A DNA stretch of 64,000 nt from Deltaproteobacteria bacterium (GCA_016177845.1 JACOUO010000003.1:248001-312000), one strand, 5' to 3'; positions 28,351 to 38,213 are shown, counted from the first letter of the stretch. Notes: generated by a model from the letters alone, not told the origin. Made by a program: numbers and translations.

Positions 28351-30705
28351 TTATCTGCCGCTCCATTTCCATTCTCTTATGTCAGGCAGGTCGACTCCTT
28401 TCCTTGTGATATAGAGGCGGTGCTCTATGAGTTTCATTTCGTATTTTTGGACGAGCTTGTCGGCCAATGAGGCAACCTTCGGACTGCGCGCGGCGATTTT
28501 GCGTGCGGCCTGAATAATGAGGTGATATCTGCTGGTACGATTCATCACATGCATGTCAAAAGGAGTAGTGGTAGTTCCCTCCTCGCGGTATCCGTTAATA
28601 TCAAACCGTTCATTATGCGCGCGCTCAAAGACAAGCTGCTTGACTGCGGCAGTATAGCCGTGGAAATTAAATATGACGGGGCAGTCAACAGGGAACAGCC
28701 TGTTGAAGCGGTCCTCATCAAGCCCGAGCGGATATTTTTGCGGTATTCCGAGGACAAGGAGGTCGATTACATTTACTACCCTTATCCTCCACTCCGGGGC
28801 TTCCTCACGCAGTATCTGCGCCGCGGCCATGACCTCAAGCATGAGATTGTTGCCGCAGCCTGCAAGCACAAGCTCAGGGTCCTCACCGTTATTTGTGCTT
28901 GCCCAGTCCCAGATGGATGCCCCTGCCCTGCAGTTCTCTATTGCCTCTGCCATGGAGAGCCACTGTTCCATGGGCTGTTTGGAGGCGATTATTAGATTGA
29001 TGTAGTCAGTTACCTGCATGCAATTGTACATGGTGCATAGTAAGGTGTTGGCGTCAGGGGGCAGGTAGATCCTATAGGTATGCCCTTTTTTTGTAAGGAG
29101 CGTATTGATAAATCCCGGGCCCTGATGCGAGTATCCGTTCTGGTCCTGCCTCCATGCCTCTGATGTAAGGATGAAGTTCAGGGAGGATATCGGTTTTCTC
29201 CACGGGGTCTCGATAGCGGATTTAAGGAATTTAGCGTACTGGTTTATCATGCCGTCAACAATGGGCAGAAAGGCCTCGTAGCATGGGAACAGGCCGTGCC
29301 TGCCTGTAAGCAGGTATCCCTGAAGCCAGCCCTGGCAGTTATGCTCGCTTAATACCTCAAGCACCCTTCCTTCTTTTCCTATCTTCTCAATGGCGTCAGG
29401 AGAGCCGGCAGGCCAGACATACTGCCTGTTGGTCACATCGAGAACCGCGCCAAGTTTGTTTGATTCAAGCTCATCGGGGCAGACTATGCGGAAGTTCCTC
29501 TCATCGCTGTTTGCCACTACGAGTTCCTTGAGATAATCCCCAAGCGCTTCCATTGCGCTTGCCTGCGTTACCCCCTTTTCTGTTATCTTCACCCAATGCT
29601 CATGGAGTTCAGGAAGATTAAGGGGGCGGCGGACTCTGCCTCCGAAGCTGTGCGGGTTCATGGACATGCGAAGATTGCCTTTAGGGCATAAATCCAGTAT
29701 GTCCTGCGCGGGCTTGCCAGTCTCATCGAACAACTCCTCAGGCTTGTAGGATTTAAGCCAGCGTTCGATTAGACGGAGGTGCTCAGGGTTCTCCAGCAGG
29801 TCCTTTCCCGGCACCTGGTGCGACCTGAACGAGCCTTCTATCCTTTTATGGTCTATCTCCTTCGGCCCTGTCCAGCCCTTTGGCGTCTTAAGGATTATCA
29901 TCGGCCATCGAGGCCTCTCAGGCATATTGCCCTGGCGGGAGGCATTCTGAAGTTCCCGTATCTGATTGTAAGCCTTATCCAGAGTGGCTTCCATAACTTC
30001 TTGAATATTCTCGCTTATTGAGACTATCTCCGGCAAGTAGCCGTAGCCTGTAAACAGGGCGCGAAGCTCATCGTCGCTCATTGTTCCGAAGATGGTAGGA
30101 GAAGCTATTTTAAAGCCGTTTAAGTGCAGTATGGGAAGCACTGCCCCGTCGGTAGCGGGGTTTAAGAATTTATTGCTATGCCATGCGCCCGCTGTAGGGC
30201 CGGTTTCAGCTTCGCCGTCCCCTATGATGCATGCCACAATCAGGTCAGGGTTGTCGAGCGCCGCCCCATATGCTGTTGAAAGCGCGTAGCCGAGCTCGCC
30301 TCCTTCAAGGATAACCCCGGGCAGGGCTGGGTTAAGATGGCTCGGGAATTTTCCCGGCCATGAGAACCACTGCATGAATTTTCGGAGCCCTGTTTTGTCC
30401 TGCGTCAGTTCCGGGAAGAATTCCGTCAGAGTGCCTTCAATATACATGTTGGCAAGGTTTGCCGCTGCCCCGTGGCCCGGCCCCGTGATGAGCAGTACGC
30501 TTGCCTGTGATTTCAGGATAAGTTTGTTGAGGTGCAGGTATATGAAATTAATGCCCGGGGCTGTTCCCCAGTGGCCGAGTATCCGTTCTTTTATATCTTC
30601 TTTTTTCAGCGGTTCCTCAAGAAGAGGATTTGCCCTCAGGTATATCTGGGCTGCCGCAAGGTAATTTACCGCCCTGAAGTATCTCTCGACAGAAGCTTTG
30701 TCCAT
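28351..30705 (-). CDS. xfp: phosphoketolase (Xfp/Xpk)
   Basis: 784 aa, thiamine diphosphate enzyme that splits xylulose-5-P (and often fructose-6-P) with phosphate to acetyl-P plus glyceraldehyde-3-P or erythrose-4-P. Seen: GPGHGAAAN, the TPP/Mg site CIIGDGEAETGP with AWHSNKF, PKGWTGPKE, and HQGPGFINTLLTKKG in the C-terminal half. The ATG at 30705 is preferred over 30720: GGGAGG sits 6 bases before it and the protein begins at MDKASVERYF. No acetate kinase or phosphotransacetylase is seen nearby, so the acetyl-P user must be elsewhere. Confidence 0.95.
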   Translation of the reverse strand: MDKASVERYFRAVNYLAAAQIYLRANPLLEEPLKKEDIKERILGHWGTAPGINFIYLHLNKLILKSQASVLLITGPGHGAAANLANMYIEGTLTEFFPELTQDKTGLRKFMQWFSWPGKFPSHLNPALPGVILEGGELGYALSTAYGAALDNPDLIVACIIGDGEAETGPTAGAWHSNKFLNPATDGAVLPILHLNGFKIASPTIFGTMSDDELRALFTGYGYLPEIVSISENIQEVMEATLDKAYNQIRELQNASRQGNMPERPRWPMIILKTPKGWTGPKEIDHKRIEGSFRSHQVPGKDLLENPEHLRLIERWLKSYKPEELFDETGKPAQDILDLCPKGNLRMSMNPHSFGGRVRRPLNLPELHEHWVKITEKGVTQASAMEALGDYLKELVVANSDERNFRIVCPDELESNKLGAVLDVTNRQYVWPAGSPDAIEKIGKEGRVLEVLSEHNCQGWLQGYLLTGRHGLFPCYEAFLPIVDGMINQYAKFLKSAIETPWRKPISSLNFILTSEAWRQDQNGYSHQGPGFINTLLTKKGHTYRIYLPPDANTLLCTMYNCMQVTDYINLIIASKQPMEQWLSMAEAIENCRAGASIWDWASTNNGEDPELVLAGCGNNLMLEVMAAAQILREEAPEWRIRVVNVIDLLVLGIPQKYPLGLDEDRFNRLFPVDCPVIFNFHGYTAAVKQLVFERAHNERFDINGYREEGTTTTPFDMHVMNRTSRYHLIIQAARKIAARSPKVASLADKLVQKYEMKLIEHRLYITRKGVDLPDIREWKWSGR

Positions 30706-30943
30706 AATGTTCCCTCCCATTCACTTTTACGGCAGAATATCTATTAACTTTATCAGATTCCCTGCAAAGTTGCTTAACACGGCCTTTATGTAATCTATCT
30801 GTAACCGGTGAGCTGATAGTATATAAAATTGTTCTTAAACTCATCTTTTAATCATTAAAAAAATGTTTAAAGTTATTCCGGGTTTGTTCCGATATGAGAT
30901 AGTGGTTTCATGTAAAAAATAAATTCCTTTCGAGATATGTGAT

Positions 30944-32884
30944 ATGGAAACTAAATCTATTTCCAAGGCCCAATTAATGTCTGAGATAGGCGAGCTTCGG
31001 TTAAGGATCAGAGACCTTAAGAAGCTCATTACGGAAAAACAGATTTTCAGAAGCATAGCTCAATGCAATAGTTCAAATGAGGGGAATTTTTCAGGTAATC
31101 CGGCCAATTGTGAATTCCCTCCTCAGCAGGAACTGGTAGAGGTGCTTAGCTCAGAGCTGGAGAAAACAAGGAAGCTTTTAAAAGAGGAGATATTGGAGCG
31201 CAAAAAAGTCGAGTTCGAGGTGAAAAAGCTCTCAATGGCAATGGAGCAGAGCGCGAACCTCATTTATATTATAGACACTGACGGCAGGATCGAATATGTG
31301 AACTCCACATTCGAGATGCTTACCGGATACACGAACCGCGAACTTGAGGGCAAGGCTCCGTGGAGCATGATAACCGATGAAGCAGGCCCCAAAGACGCTA
31401 ACCTGTGGTCAAGGATTCTTTCCGGGGAAGGATGGCAGGGGATACTCAAGAATAAAAAGAAGGATGGCGGATTTTTCTGGAGCAAGGGGGGAGTCTCTCC
31501 CATAAAAGACGAGACCGGCAGGATTACCCATTACCTTGCGGTGCATGAGGATATAACCGAGAAGCGGATGTCGAATGAAAAGATACTCTACCTGGCGCAT
31601 TATGACAGCATAACGGGACTGAATAACAGAACGCGCTTCATAGAGCTTCTGAATGCATGGATTGAGGATGAAGGTTCCTGTAACAATACAGGGGTCCTAT
31701 TCCTGCTTGATATAGACCAATTCAAGTTCATAAGCGATTCCTACGGCCACGGAATGGGAGATGAATTCCTGAGAAGGATAGGCAAGATGCTTCAGCTTAC
31801 TTTCAGGTACATAAATTCCCGCTATTATCAGCAGGAGATAAATGAAGGCATGCTATGCCGCTTAAGCGGGGACGAGTTTGCCGTTTTTCTTCCGTCCATC
31901 AGCAAGGTTGAAAGCGTGGAGATAGCGGAGCATATAAGAAAGGGAATAGAGTGCTTTTATCAGGCGGATGTGCCTTGCCATCTCACGGCGAGCATCGGTG
32001 TGGCAATATATCCCGACCACGGCGCAACTACGACTGAGCTTCTGACAAAAGCGGATGCCGCCATGTACCGCGCCAAAGACCTTGGACGGAACAGGTTTCA
32101 TTTCTACAGCCCTGAAGAGCGCGAGATCGAGCAGATGCATACAAGATTGAACTGGAAGGAAAGCATCCTGATGGCCCTTAAAGAGGACAGGTTTGAGGCA
32201 TGGCTTCAGCCTATACTTGACCTCCGGACAGGCAGGATAATGCATTATGAGGTGCTTGCGAGGATGAGGGCAAAGGACGGAAGTATTATCCTCCCCGGCC
32301 CTTTTATCGATATTGCCGAAAGGTTCGGGCTTATGAGCTCCATATCAAGGGTGATTATCGAGAAGGCAATGAGGCTTCAGGCGGATGAAAACGCAAAGGG
32401 CAATCCGCTGAGCTTCTGCATCAATGTGTCAGGCAAGGAGCTCGGGGATAAGGAATTGCTTTATTTCATACAATCAAAGATACATGAGATAGGGATAAAT
32501 CCCAGTCATCTGATATTCGAGATCACGGAGACAGCCTCAATCCATGACCTTGAAAGGGCAATGTCATTCATAAAGGCGCTCAAGGCAATGGGCTGCCATA
32601 TCTCGCTTGACGATTTCGGCATCGGGTTCACATCTTTCCTGTATCTCAAGGAGATGGATGTCGATTTCATAAAGATAGCAGGCTCATTCATAAAGAATAT
32701 CGAAAAAAACCTGAACGACCAGCTCTTTGTAAAGGCAATAACAGATGTGGCAAAGGGCATGGGGATAAAAACAATCGGGGAATTTGTAGAGAAGGAAGAG
32801 ATAATAGGATTCCTTAAAAAATTCGGCGTTGATTACGCTCAGGGTTATTTCATAGGCAAGCCTGCACCCGGAATTCTCAGTTAA
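30944..32884 (+). CDS. PAS-GGDEF-EAL cyclic-di-GMP protein
   Basis: 646 aa, no membrane segments. N-terminal coiled coil (about 1-100), PAS (about 100-210, with ITEKRMSNE at its end), GGDEF domain (about 215-385) with active-site RLSGDEF, EAL domain (about 395-640) whose signature reads YEVLARM. The SGDEF variant is common in active cyclases. In EVL the catalytic Glu is kept, and ETA, DDFGIGF and DFIKI are also kept, so both activities are possible. It is divergent from phosphoketolase across a 238-base gap with no strong promoter. It is the only c-di-GMP enzyme near the Wsp-like operon, but is 12 kb away. Confidence 0.88.
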   Translation: METKSISKAQLMSEIGELRLRIRDLKKLITEKQIFRSIAQCNSSNEGNFSGNPANCEFPPQQELVEVLSSELEKTRKLLKEEILERKKVEFEVKKLSMAMEQSANLIYIIDTDGRIEYVNSTFEMLTGYTNRELEGKAPWSMITDEAGPKDANLWSRILSGEGWQGILKNKKKDGGFFWSKGGVSPIKDETGRITHYLAVHEDITEKRMSNEKILYLAHYDSITGLNNRTRFIELLNAWIEDEGSCNNTGVLFLLDIDQFKFISDSYGHGMGDEFLRRIGKMLQLTFRYINSRYYQQEINEGMLCRLSGDEFAVFLPSISKVESVEIAEHIRKGIECFYQADVPCHLTASIGVAIYPDHGATTTELLTKADAAMYRAKDLGRNRFHFYSPEEREIEQMHTRLNWKESILMALKEDRFEAWLQPILDLRTGRIMHYEVLARMRAKDGSIILPGPFIDIAERFGLMSSISRVIIEKAMRLQADENAKGNPLSFCINVSGKELGDKELLYFIQSKIHEIGINPSHLIFEITETASIHDLERAMSFIKALKAMGCHISLDDFGIGFTSFLYLKEMDVDFIKIAGSFIKNIEKNLNDQLFVKAITDVAKGMGIKTIGEFVEKEEIIGFLKKFGVDYAQGYFIGKPAPGILS

Positions 32885-32967
32885 AAAATATACCGTTCAC
32901 TTCTTCTGTTGAAAAACTTACCTTATCTCCATTAGAATACCCCTGAATATTTTTTACGGGGCGTCGC

Positions 32968-33639
32968 TTGCAGCTCTCTTTTATTTTTAAACATAACGAA
33001 AAAAGCTTAAAGGAATATCTCGAAAGTTCGTTAGGGTCGATCATTGACCTTACCACAACCGAGAATTCTTCAAGGATGCTCTCTGTGCGCCTCAGAGGCG
33101 GGATCACTTATTTAAGGGTGCACAGGATATTCCTTGAGGCAGGTGATAAAATCCTTGACGAGATATCCCAATTCATCAGGAAAAGGCGCGGCAGGACGCC
33201 TCTGATAAACGAATTTATCAGGGCGAACTCGGAAGGGATAAAAGCAAACTCAAAGAGAAAGCTGAGTGTCAACCCTGAGGGCAGGCACTACGGGCTTAAG
33301 GTGTTTTTCGATTCGATTAATGAAGAGTATTTCGGGGGCAGGATTTCAGCTTCAATCACATGGGGGAAAAGGACCTCGCGCAGCTCCGTAAGGAGAAGGA
33401 CGCTGGGCAGCTACAGCTTCAATACAAACCTGATAAGGATAAATCCCCTGCTGGATAACAGGAAAGTCCCGCCGTACTTCATTGGTTTTATCGTTTACCA
33501 TGAGATGCTGCACGCCGCAGTGGGTGTAGGCGGCAGACCAGGCAGGCGCTCCATCCATTCAAAGGAATTCAGGAGGCGCGAAAAACTCTATAAAGACTAT
33601 GAAAAGGCAATTGCCTGGGAAAAGGCTAACAGGATCTAA
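32968..33639 (+). CDS. SprT-like zinc metallopeptidase domain protein
   Basis: 223 aa. The C-terminal 125 residues match the SprT/Spartan-like fold: FFDSINEEYFGG, then HEMLH (H178, E179, H182) and a downstream His in SIHSKEF as likely third zinc ligand. The N-terminal 100 residues are basic and unassigned. The only possible start downstream of an in-frame stop is TTG at 32968; the first ATG (residue 37) would cut into the domain. The family includes DNA-protein crosslink proteases in eukaryotes; the bacterial role is unclear. Its TAA overlaps the TAG of the convergent DedA gene. Confidence 0.75.
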   Translation: MQLSFIFKHNEKSLKEYLESSLGSIIDLTTTENSSRMLSVRLRGGITYLRVHRIFLEAGDKILDEISQFIRKRRGRTPLINEFIRANSEGIKANSKRKLSVNPEGRHYGLKVFFDSINEEYFGGRISASITWGKRTSRSSVRRRTLGSYSFNTNLIRINPLLDNRKVPPYFIGFIVYHEMLHAAVGVGGRPGRRSIHSKEFRRREKLYKDYEKAIAWEKANRI

Positions 33640-34277
33640 GAGGCTTGCCTCCTGTGGCGGATTACCTCTATAAGGCCGGGAAGTATGGATACAAAGATAA
33701 TGCCGAATATAACAAGCGTGAAGTTATGCTTCACTATCGGGAGATTCCCGAAGAAGTAGCCGCCGAATACAAATAAGGATATCCATGCTATTGCGCCCAC
33801 AATATTATAAAGCAGGAATTTGCCGTAAGACATTGCTCCGATGCCTGCGACAAAAGGCGCAAAGGTCCTTACAATAGGCACAAATCTTGCGAATATGATT
33901 GTCTTACCGCCGTATTTTTCATAAAACCTGTGCGTCTTATCAAGATAATCTTTTTTAAATATCCTGCTGTTCTCCTTTTGAAAGACCTTTGGCCCCAGAA
34001 AGTGCCCTATACCGTAGTTTACCGTATCCCCGAGTATCGCCGCTATGCTCAGTCCCACCAGAACCGCTTCTATTTTAAGTGAGCCGAGCGCGGCAAAGTT
34101 GCCGATAGCGAAGAGCAGTGAATCTCCCGGAAGAAGAGGGGTCACTACAAGGCCTGTTTCGCAGAATATTATCAGAAATAAAATAAGGTATGTCCATATC
34201 CCAAAATCCTGAATAAGGATATTGAGGTGTTTATCAAGGTGCATGAAAATTTCGATAAAGTCTTTCAGGAATTCCAT
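33636..34277 (-). CDS. DedA family membrane protein
   Basis: 213 aa, five to six hydrophobic segments. Typical features: FCETGLVVTPLLPGDSLLFAIG near residue 40 (acidic residue and PGDS loop), GDTVNYGIGHFLG, and FARFVPIVRTFAPFVAGIGAMSYGKF near residue 135. DedA/SNARE-associated proteins act in lipid-carrier or phospholipid translocation and membrane homeostasis. The organism's surface-glycan genes would need such undecaprenyl-phosphate recycling, but no direct link is seen. Confidence 0.9.
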   Translation of the reverse strand: MEFLKDFIEIFMHLDKHLNILIQDFGIWTYLILFLIIFCETGLVVTPLLPGDSLLFAIGNFAALGSLKIEAVLVGLSIAAILGDTVNYGIGHFLGPKVFQKENSRIFKKDYLDKTHRFYEKYGGKTIIFARFVPIVRTFAPFVAGIGAMSYGKFLLYNIVGAIAWISLFVFGGYFFGNLPIVKHNFTLVIFGIIFVSILPGLIEVIRHRRQAS

Positions 34278-34455
34278 AAACCCCCATCTGAAGCTCTTTT
34301 AAAGTCGGGCAGCCCGCACTACAGGCATACACTATAATTTATCTTTAAATATGAGTCAATACAATGGTTTCCGGCATCTGTCCAGGATAAAAAAGGGTGA
34401 GATGCTGAATATGCAAGCTATTGGTAAAACAAGGCTTTTTTGTCCTATGTGCGAT

Positions 34456-34483
34456 TTGACACCATGGAAACTCAATATATAAT
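34456..34483 (+). promoter_or_regulatory. strong sigma70 promoter for the DUF1328 gene
   Basis: Perfect -35 TTGACA (34456-34461), 16-base spacer, perfect -10 TATAAT (34478-34483). Predicted leader about 75 bases to ATG 34564. It is the best consensus promoter in the window. Confidence 0.75.
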
Positions 34484-34563
34484 CAAATTAGATGTATAAA
34501 AAGCATATGCTTTTCACCGAATTACCGCTTTTGCAAGGCGGGTGTTTCCAAGAGAGGTGGATT

Positions 34564-34734
34564 ATGCTTTCATGGGCTATAACATTCTTGATTATAGCGA
34601 TTATCGCGGCAGTATTCGGGTTTGCAGGAATAGCCGGCACAGCGGCATGGATAGCAAAGTTGTTGTTTGTCGTCTTTTTAGTGCTCTTTATTGCCTCCCT
34701 CATCTTTGGGCGCAGAGGTACGCCAACGGTTTGA
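34564..34734 (+). CDS. DUF1328 (YtjA-like) small membrane protein
   Basis: 56 aa, two hydrophobic helices (about 5-25 and 31-50) joined by a small-residue loop with FGFAGIAG, ending RRGTPTV. This is the standard DUF1328 form, starting MLSWA. ATG 34564 is preceded by GAGAGG; the longer frame from 34492 has no SD. It sits alone between a consensus promoter and a good terminator, so it is a strongly expressed single-gene unit. Such peptides are stress-associated inner-membrane proteins of unknown mechanism. Confidence 0.85.
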   Translation: MLSWAITFLIIAIIAAVFGFAGIAGTAAWIAKLLFVVFLVLFIASLIFGRRGTPTV

Positions 34735-34839
34735 GCTTTTGCAATCTATAACCCAAAGTCGCGAGATTACCTGAAAATCCAATAAAACCAGAGGGGCCCG
34801 AAAGGGCTCCTGCAAAAAACCGGATTGATGGATTCGGTT

Positions 34840-34879
34840 AAAGAGGCAAGGTAAAACCAACCTGAAACCTCTTTTTTTT
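34840..34879 (+). terminator. rho-independent terminator after the DUF1328 gene
   Basis: Stem AAAGAGG (34840-34846) with CCTCTTT (34868-34874), plus inner GGT/ACC pairing, ending in a run of eight T. A smaller GNRA-type hairpin (AGGGGCCC-GAAA-GGGCTCCT) lies 50 bases before it. Confidence 0.7.
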
Positions 34880-34927
34880 ATTTCCTGCAGATAAAATACC
34901 GCATGCGCAATATTTGAGGTGGCTGCC

Positions 34928-35968
34928 ATGAGAATGCCCGGCGTTGATGTCATTAAGGCAATCGCTATTTTAGGGGTGATATGCATACACACCAACCCTT
35001 TCGGCCCAAAGGAATTTGACAGCTTCATTCATCTGAAACTGCTGTTCCATTTCATCAATCAGGCATCCAAGTTCGGCGTTCCCTTCTTTTTCATTGCCTC
35101 AGGTTTCTTCTTCGGCAGGTCCCTTGGAAAAGGCGGTGAGCCGATTGATATATTTCTGAAATATTTTAAAAGGCTCTTGCCTGTATTTATTATCTGGTCG
35201 GCCGTATTCAGCCTGATACCTGCCAATAAGGCTGTGATGGCAAACGGTATTCTAAGCGGGTTTTTGGCAGTAACGATTAAGGCTATAAACAGTATCATTG
35301 AAGCCCCGTTCCTATTTCTCATGAACGGCACATGGATTCACCTGTGGTTCCTGCCTGCCCTTATTGTGGGGCTTGCAATCGTTGCGGTCTTTTTATCGCT
35401 TAAAATTGAAAGGTATTTGATTTATTTTGCCTTGTTTTTATTCATTATTGGCCTGCTTGGGGGGGCTTATTCCCATCTGCCCATAGGGTTTGAGCTTGAT
35501 TTCAATACAAGGAACGGCCCCTTTTTCTCTACCCTTTTCATTGCAATCGGGTGGATATTGTCAAATCTGAAGAGAGAAGATTATCCAACCGCGGGGGCGG
35601 CTTTCCTGATGGCAGTTTCAGGGCTGATATTACAAAGTTTTGAGGCAGTCCTGCTTCTTAAATATTACGGGATGAAGATGCACCTGCATGACTACCTTAT
35701 AGGCACTTTGCCGTTTGCCGCAGGCGTGTTCCTGTTGGGTCTAAACTACTCTGAGATGGGAAAGGAGGGGGTATTGCAGAGGCTCGGAAAATTCACCCTC
35801 GGCATATATGTCTCACATACTCTGATAATGATGCCTGTATTCAAATTCAGGGCATATTTTGACCATAGCCTGTTCCAGGTAATCTACCCTCTTCTGGTGT
35901 ATGCGGTTTCAGCCCTGCTGACATACCTGTTACTCAAAAACCGCTTTACAAAGTTTCTTGTGGCATGA
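34928..35968 (+). CDS. acyltransferase 3 family membrane protein
   Basis: 347 aa, about ten membrane segments. It begins GVDVIKAIAILGVICIHT, where the His after the first helix is the conserved catalytic-type His of the family, and has GFFFGRS after helix 2. These proteins O-acetylate or succinylate surface glycans or lipids. ATG 34928 is preferred over GTG 34919 because GAGGTGG lies 5 bases upstream of it. No adjacent partner gene. Confidence 0.8.
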   Translation: MRMPGVDVIKAIAILGVICIHTNPFGPKEFDSFIHLKLLFHFINQASKFGVPFFFIASGFFFGRSLGKGGEPIDIFLKYFKRLLPVFIIWSAVFSLIPANKAVMANGILSGFLAVTIKAINSIIEAPFLFLMNGTWIHLWFLPALIVGLAIVAVFLSLKIERYLIYFALFLFIIGLLGGAYSHLPIGFELDFNTRNGPFFSTLFIAIGWILSNLKREDYPTAGAAFLMAVSGLILQSFEAVLLLKYYGMKMHLHDYLIGTLPFAAGVFLLGLNYSEMGKEGVLQRLGKFTLGIYVSHTLIMMPVFKFRAYFDHSLFQVIYPLLVYAVSALLTYLLLKNRFTKFLVA

Positions 35969-36016
35969 AATAATAGGAAAATAAGGCAAAATAAACCGTA
36001 CGATCAATAGGTTTTT

Positions 36017-36053
36017 AGGTTTAAACCTGCCGGACGATATGTTATGATATAAT
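36017..36053 (+). promoter_or_regulatory. promoter region with palindrome before the AAA+/M41 gene
   Basis: Perfect -10 TATAAT (36048-36053). Upstream is a perfect 12-base palindrome AGGTTTAAACCT (36017-36028) where the -35 would lie; the -35 itself is poor. Suggests a regulated promoter. Confidence 0.45.
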
Positions 36054-36077
36054 CAAATCTGAAAAAAGGGTGTGCCT

Positions 36078-38213
36078 ATGAACGCCAGAGACTTCGAAAA
36101 TGAGATACGAATCCATGTAGAAGCCAGATACCCTGTCCTATGGCTTGTTTCCTTTGAGGAGCGCAGAGTTGAAAGGATAGTTGAAAGTCTCTGCGATTCG
36201 ATGAAGTTCAACTTCTGGTCATGGTCGGTCTCCCGTGGACTTTACGGTGGAGAGAAGAAGAAACGCGAGCCCATGGGCAAGGAAAAGATACTCACCACCA
36301 TTGAAGAGAAGATATCAAAGGGCGACAACCAGAATAACCTTTTTCTTTTAAAAGATATCACGAGCTATTTCGGCTCGCATGAGTTCCTGAGAAGGTTCAG
36401 GGACTTACCTTCCATTTTTGACGAACGCAATACCGTCAATACCGTTTTTATATTATCACCTACATTGGCTGAGATACCTCCTGAGCTTGAGGAGGATATT
36501 GTAGTCCTGGAGCTGTCTTTGCCTGATTATGACGAGATAGCCGACATGGTCTCAAAGACCTACGGCCACCTTATCCCAGCAAGCTGGCACGCCTCCACAA
36601 AATCAATCCTTTACAAGTCCCTGCAGGGGCTTTCAATGGATAACATCAGGCGAGTCATAAGAAAGGCCATAAGCCTCAACAACGGCGCTCTCAATGAAGA
36701 CTGCATCTCCTACATTCAGGATGAAAAACAGCAGATAATTAAAAAACAGAGAATACTTGATTATTATCCGCATAAGGAAACAATAGAGAATATCGGGGGA
36801 CTCAGCGAGATAAAGAAGTGGTTTATCGAAAGGGAGCATGTATTTCGCTTAAGCAGGGATAAGATAGAGACCCTCGGCCTTGATGTTCCGAAAGGGCTTC
36901 TCCTTATAGGCGTGCCCGGTTCAGGTAAAAGCCTTTGCTGTAAAGCGCTTGCAGGCATATGGAACCTTCCCTTATTAAGGCTTGATGTAGGAAGGCTCTT
37001 CGGCTCAACTGTCGGAGAGTCTGAAAAGAACATAAGAAGGTGCATACAGCTTGCGGAAGCCGTAAGCCCCTGTATACTCTGGATAGATGAAATTGACAAG
37101 GCATTCGGCGGCGTGACAGGCTATCAGGGCGATTCCGGCACCCAGATGAGGGTCTTCGGGACATTCATTACATGGCTGCAGGAAAAAGAGCACCCTGTAT
37201 TTGTCATATCCACTGCAAACGACCCCAAGAACCTGCCTCCTGAGCTTTGGAGGAAAGGAAGGTATGACGAGGTATTCTTTGTCGATCTTCCGAGCGCGGA
37301 GGAGAGGGAAGAGATATTCAGGATACACCTTGAAAGAAGGGTGCAGAACTTAAACAGGCTCAATATAAGGGAGCTTGCCCAGAACAGCCAGGGCTTCACG
37401 GGCGCAGAAATTGAGCAGGCTGTAAAAGATGCCGTAGTGACAACATTTAACGGTGTCCATCAGGGCGACAACTCAAAAGAGACAGAGGAGTATATTGACG
37501 GTCTCTTAAGCCTTGATGTCACGCAGGAAACACTTGTTAACTGCATAAGGCATATAACGCCTCTTTCGGTGCTTAAGAAAGAGGAGATAGAGGATTTAAG
37601 GACATGGAGCCATCAGAGGGCAAGGCCGGCATCCAAGTCCCTGTTCCTGCAGAGGGCAGAGATGCTCTCCGATATCGAAAAACGCAACATCGCCATACAC
37701 GAGGCAGGCCATTCGCTTCTTATGAAGTACCACTTCAACAGGACGCCTGCTTTCATAAGCGTTGATAATTACAAGAACTACAGCGCCTACATCCCTGTTG
37801 ACGAGTCGATAAGGACCACATACACCAAGAGAGACCTTGAAAAAGAGATCGGCGTTATACTTGGCGGCATGGTGGCGGAAGATGAGATATGCGGGAACGA
37901 TTCAAAGACTGTAGGGGCTTCGCATGACCTTATTCAGGCAACAGGCATAGCCAGAAAGATGGTTGTTGAGTACGGCTTCGGCGAACTTATGAGCAACAAG
38001 AGCCTGATGGTATTGCAGGAGTTCGCGCTCACTTCGGGAGGCGAGGTGCTCGATGATATCCAGAAGATACTCGATAATGCCAAGGAAAATACGGGCGGCA
38101 TTATTACGAGGAATAAAGAGGTCTTGATGGCGCTTGTTGACAGGCTCGTTGACGATGTGCTTATGAACAGTGACAGCATTGCCAGGTTTTTCCAGGAACA
38201 CCCCTTGGATTAG
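36078..38213 (+). CDS. soluble AAA+ ATPase fused to M41 (FtsH-type) peptidase, Ycf46-like N-terminus
   Basis: 711 aa. Residues 1-225 resemble the N-terminal domain of Ycf46-type AAA proteins (EARYPVLWLVSFEE), with no membrane helix. The AAA+ module (about 235-500) has Walker A GVPGSGKS (278-285), Walker B CILWIDEID (332-340) and RKGRYDEVF. The C-terminal domain (530-711) carries the zinc protease motif HEAGH (541-545) and the third ligand Asp in GASHDLIQAT (D617), as in FtsH. FtsH normally has two N-terminal membrane helices; here they are replaced. ATG 36078 follows AAAAGGG by 7 bases; GTG 36072 is less likely. It heads the cluster with DUF1257, DUF2997, radical SAM and Hsp70-like genes. Confidence 0.88.
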   Translation: MNARDFENEIRIHVEARYPVLWLVSFEERRVERIVESLCDSMKFNFWSWSVSRGLYGGEKKKREPMGKEKILTTIEEKISKGDNQNNLFLLKDITSYFGSHEFLRRFRDLPSIFDERNTVNTVFILSPTLAEIPPELEEDIVVLELSLPDYDEIADMVSKTYGHLIPASWHASTKSILYKSLQGLSMDNIRRVIRKAISLNNGALNEDCISYIQDEKQQIIKKQRILDYYPHKETIENIGGLSEIKKWFIEREHVFRLSRDKIETLGLDVPKGLLLIGVPGSGKSLCCKALAGIWNLPLLRLDVGRLFGSTVGESEKNIRRCIQLAEAVSPCILWIDEIDKAFGGVTGYQGDSGTQMRVFGTFITWLQEKEHPVFVISTANDPKNLPPELWRKGRYDEVFFVDLPSAEEREEIFRIHLERRVQNLNRLNIRELAQNSQGFTGAEIEQAVKDAVVTTFNGVHQGDNSKETEEYIDGLLSLDVTQETLVNCIRHITPLSVLKKEEIEDLRTWSHQRARPASKSLFLQRAEMLSDIEKRNIAIHEAGHSLLMKYHFNRTPAFISVDNYKNYSAYIPVDESIRTTYTKRDLEKEIGVILGGMVAEDEICGNDSKTVGASHDLIQATGIARKMVVEYGFGELMSNKSLMVLQEFALTSGGEVLDDIQKILDNAKENTGGIITRNKEVLMALVDRLVDDVLMNSDSIARFFQEHPLD

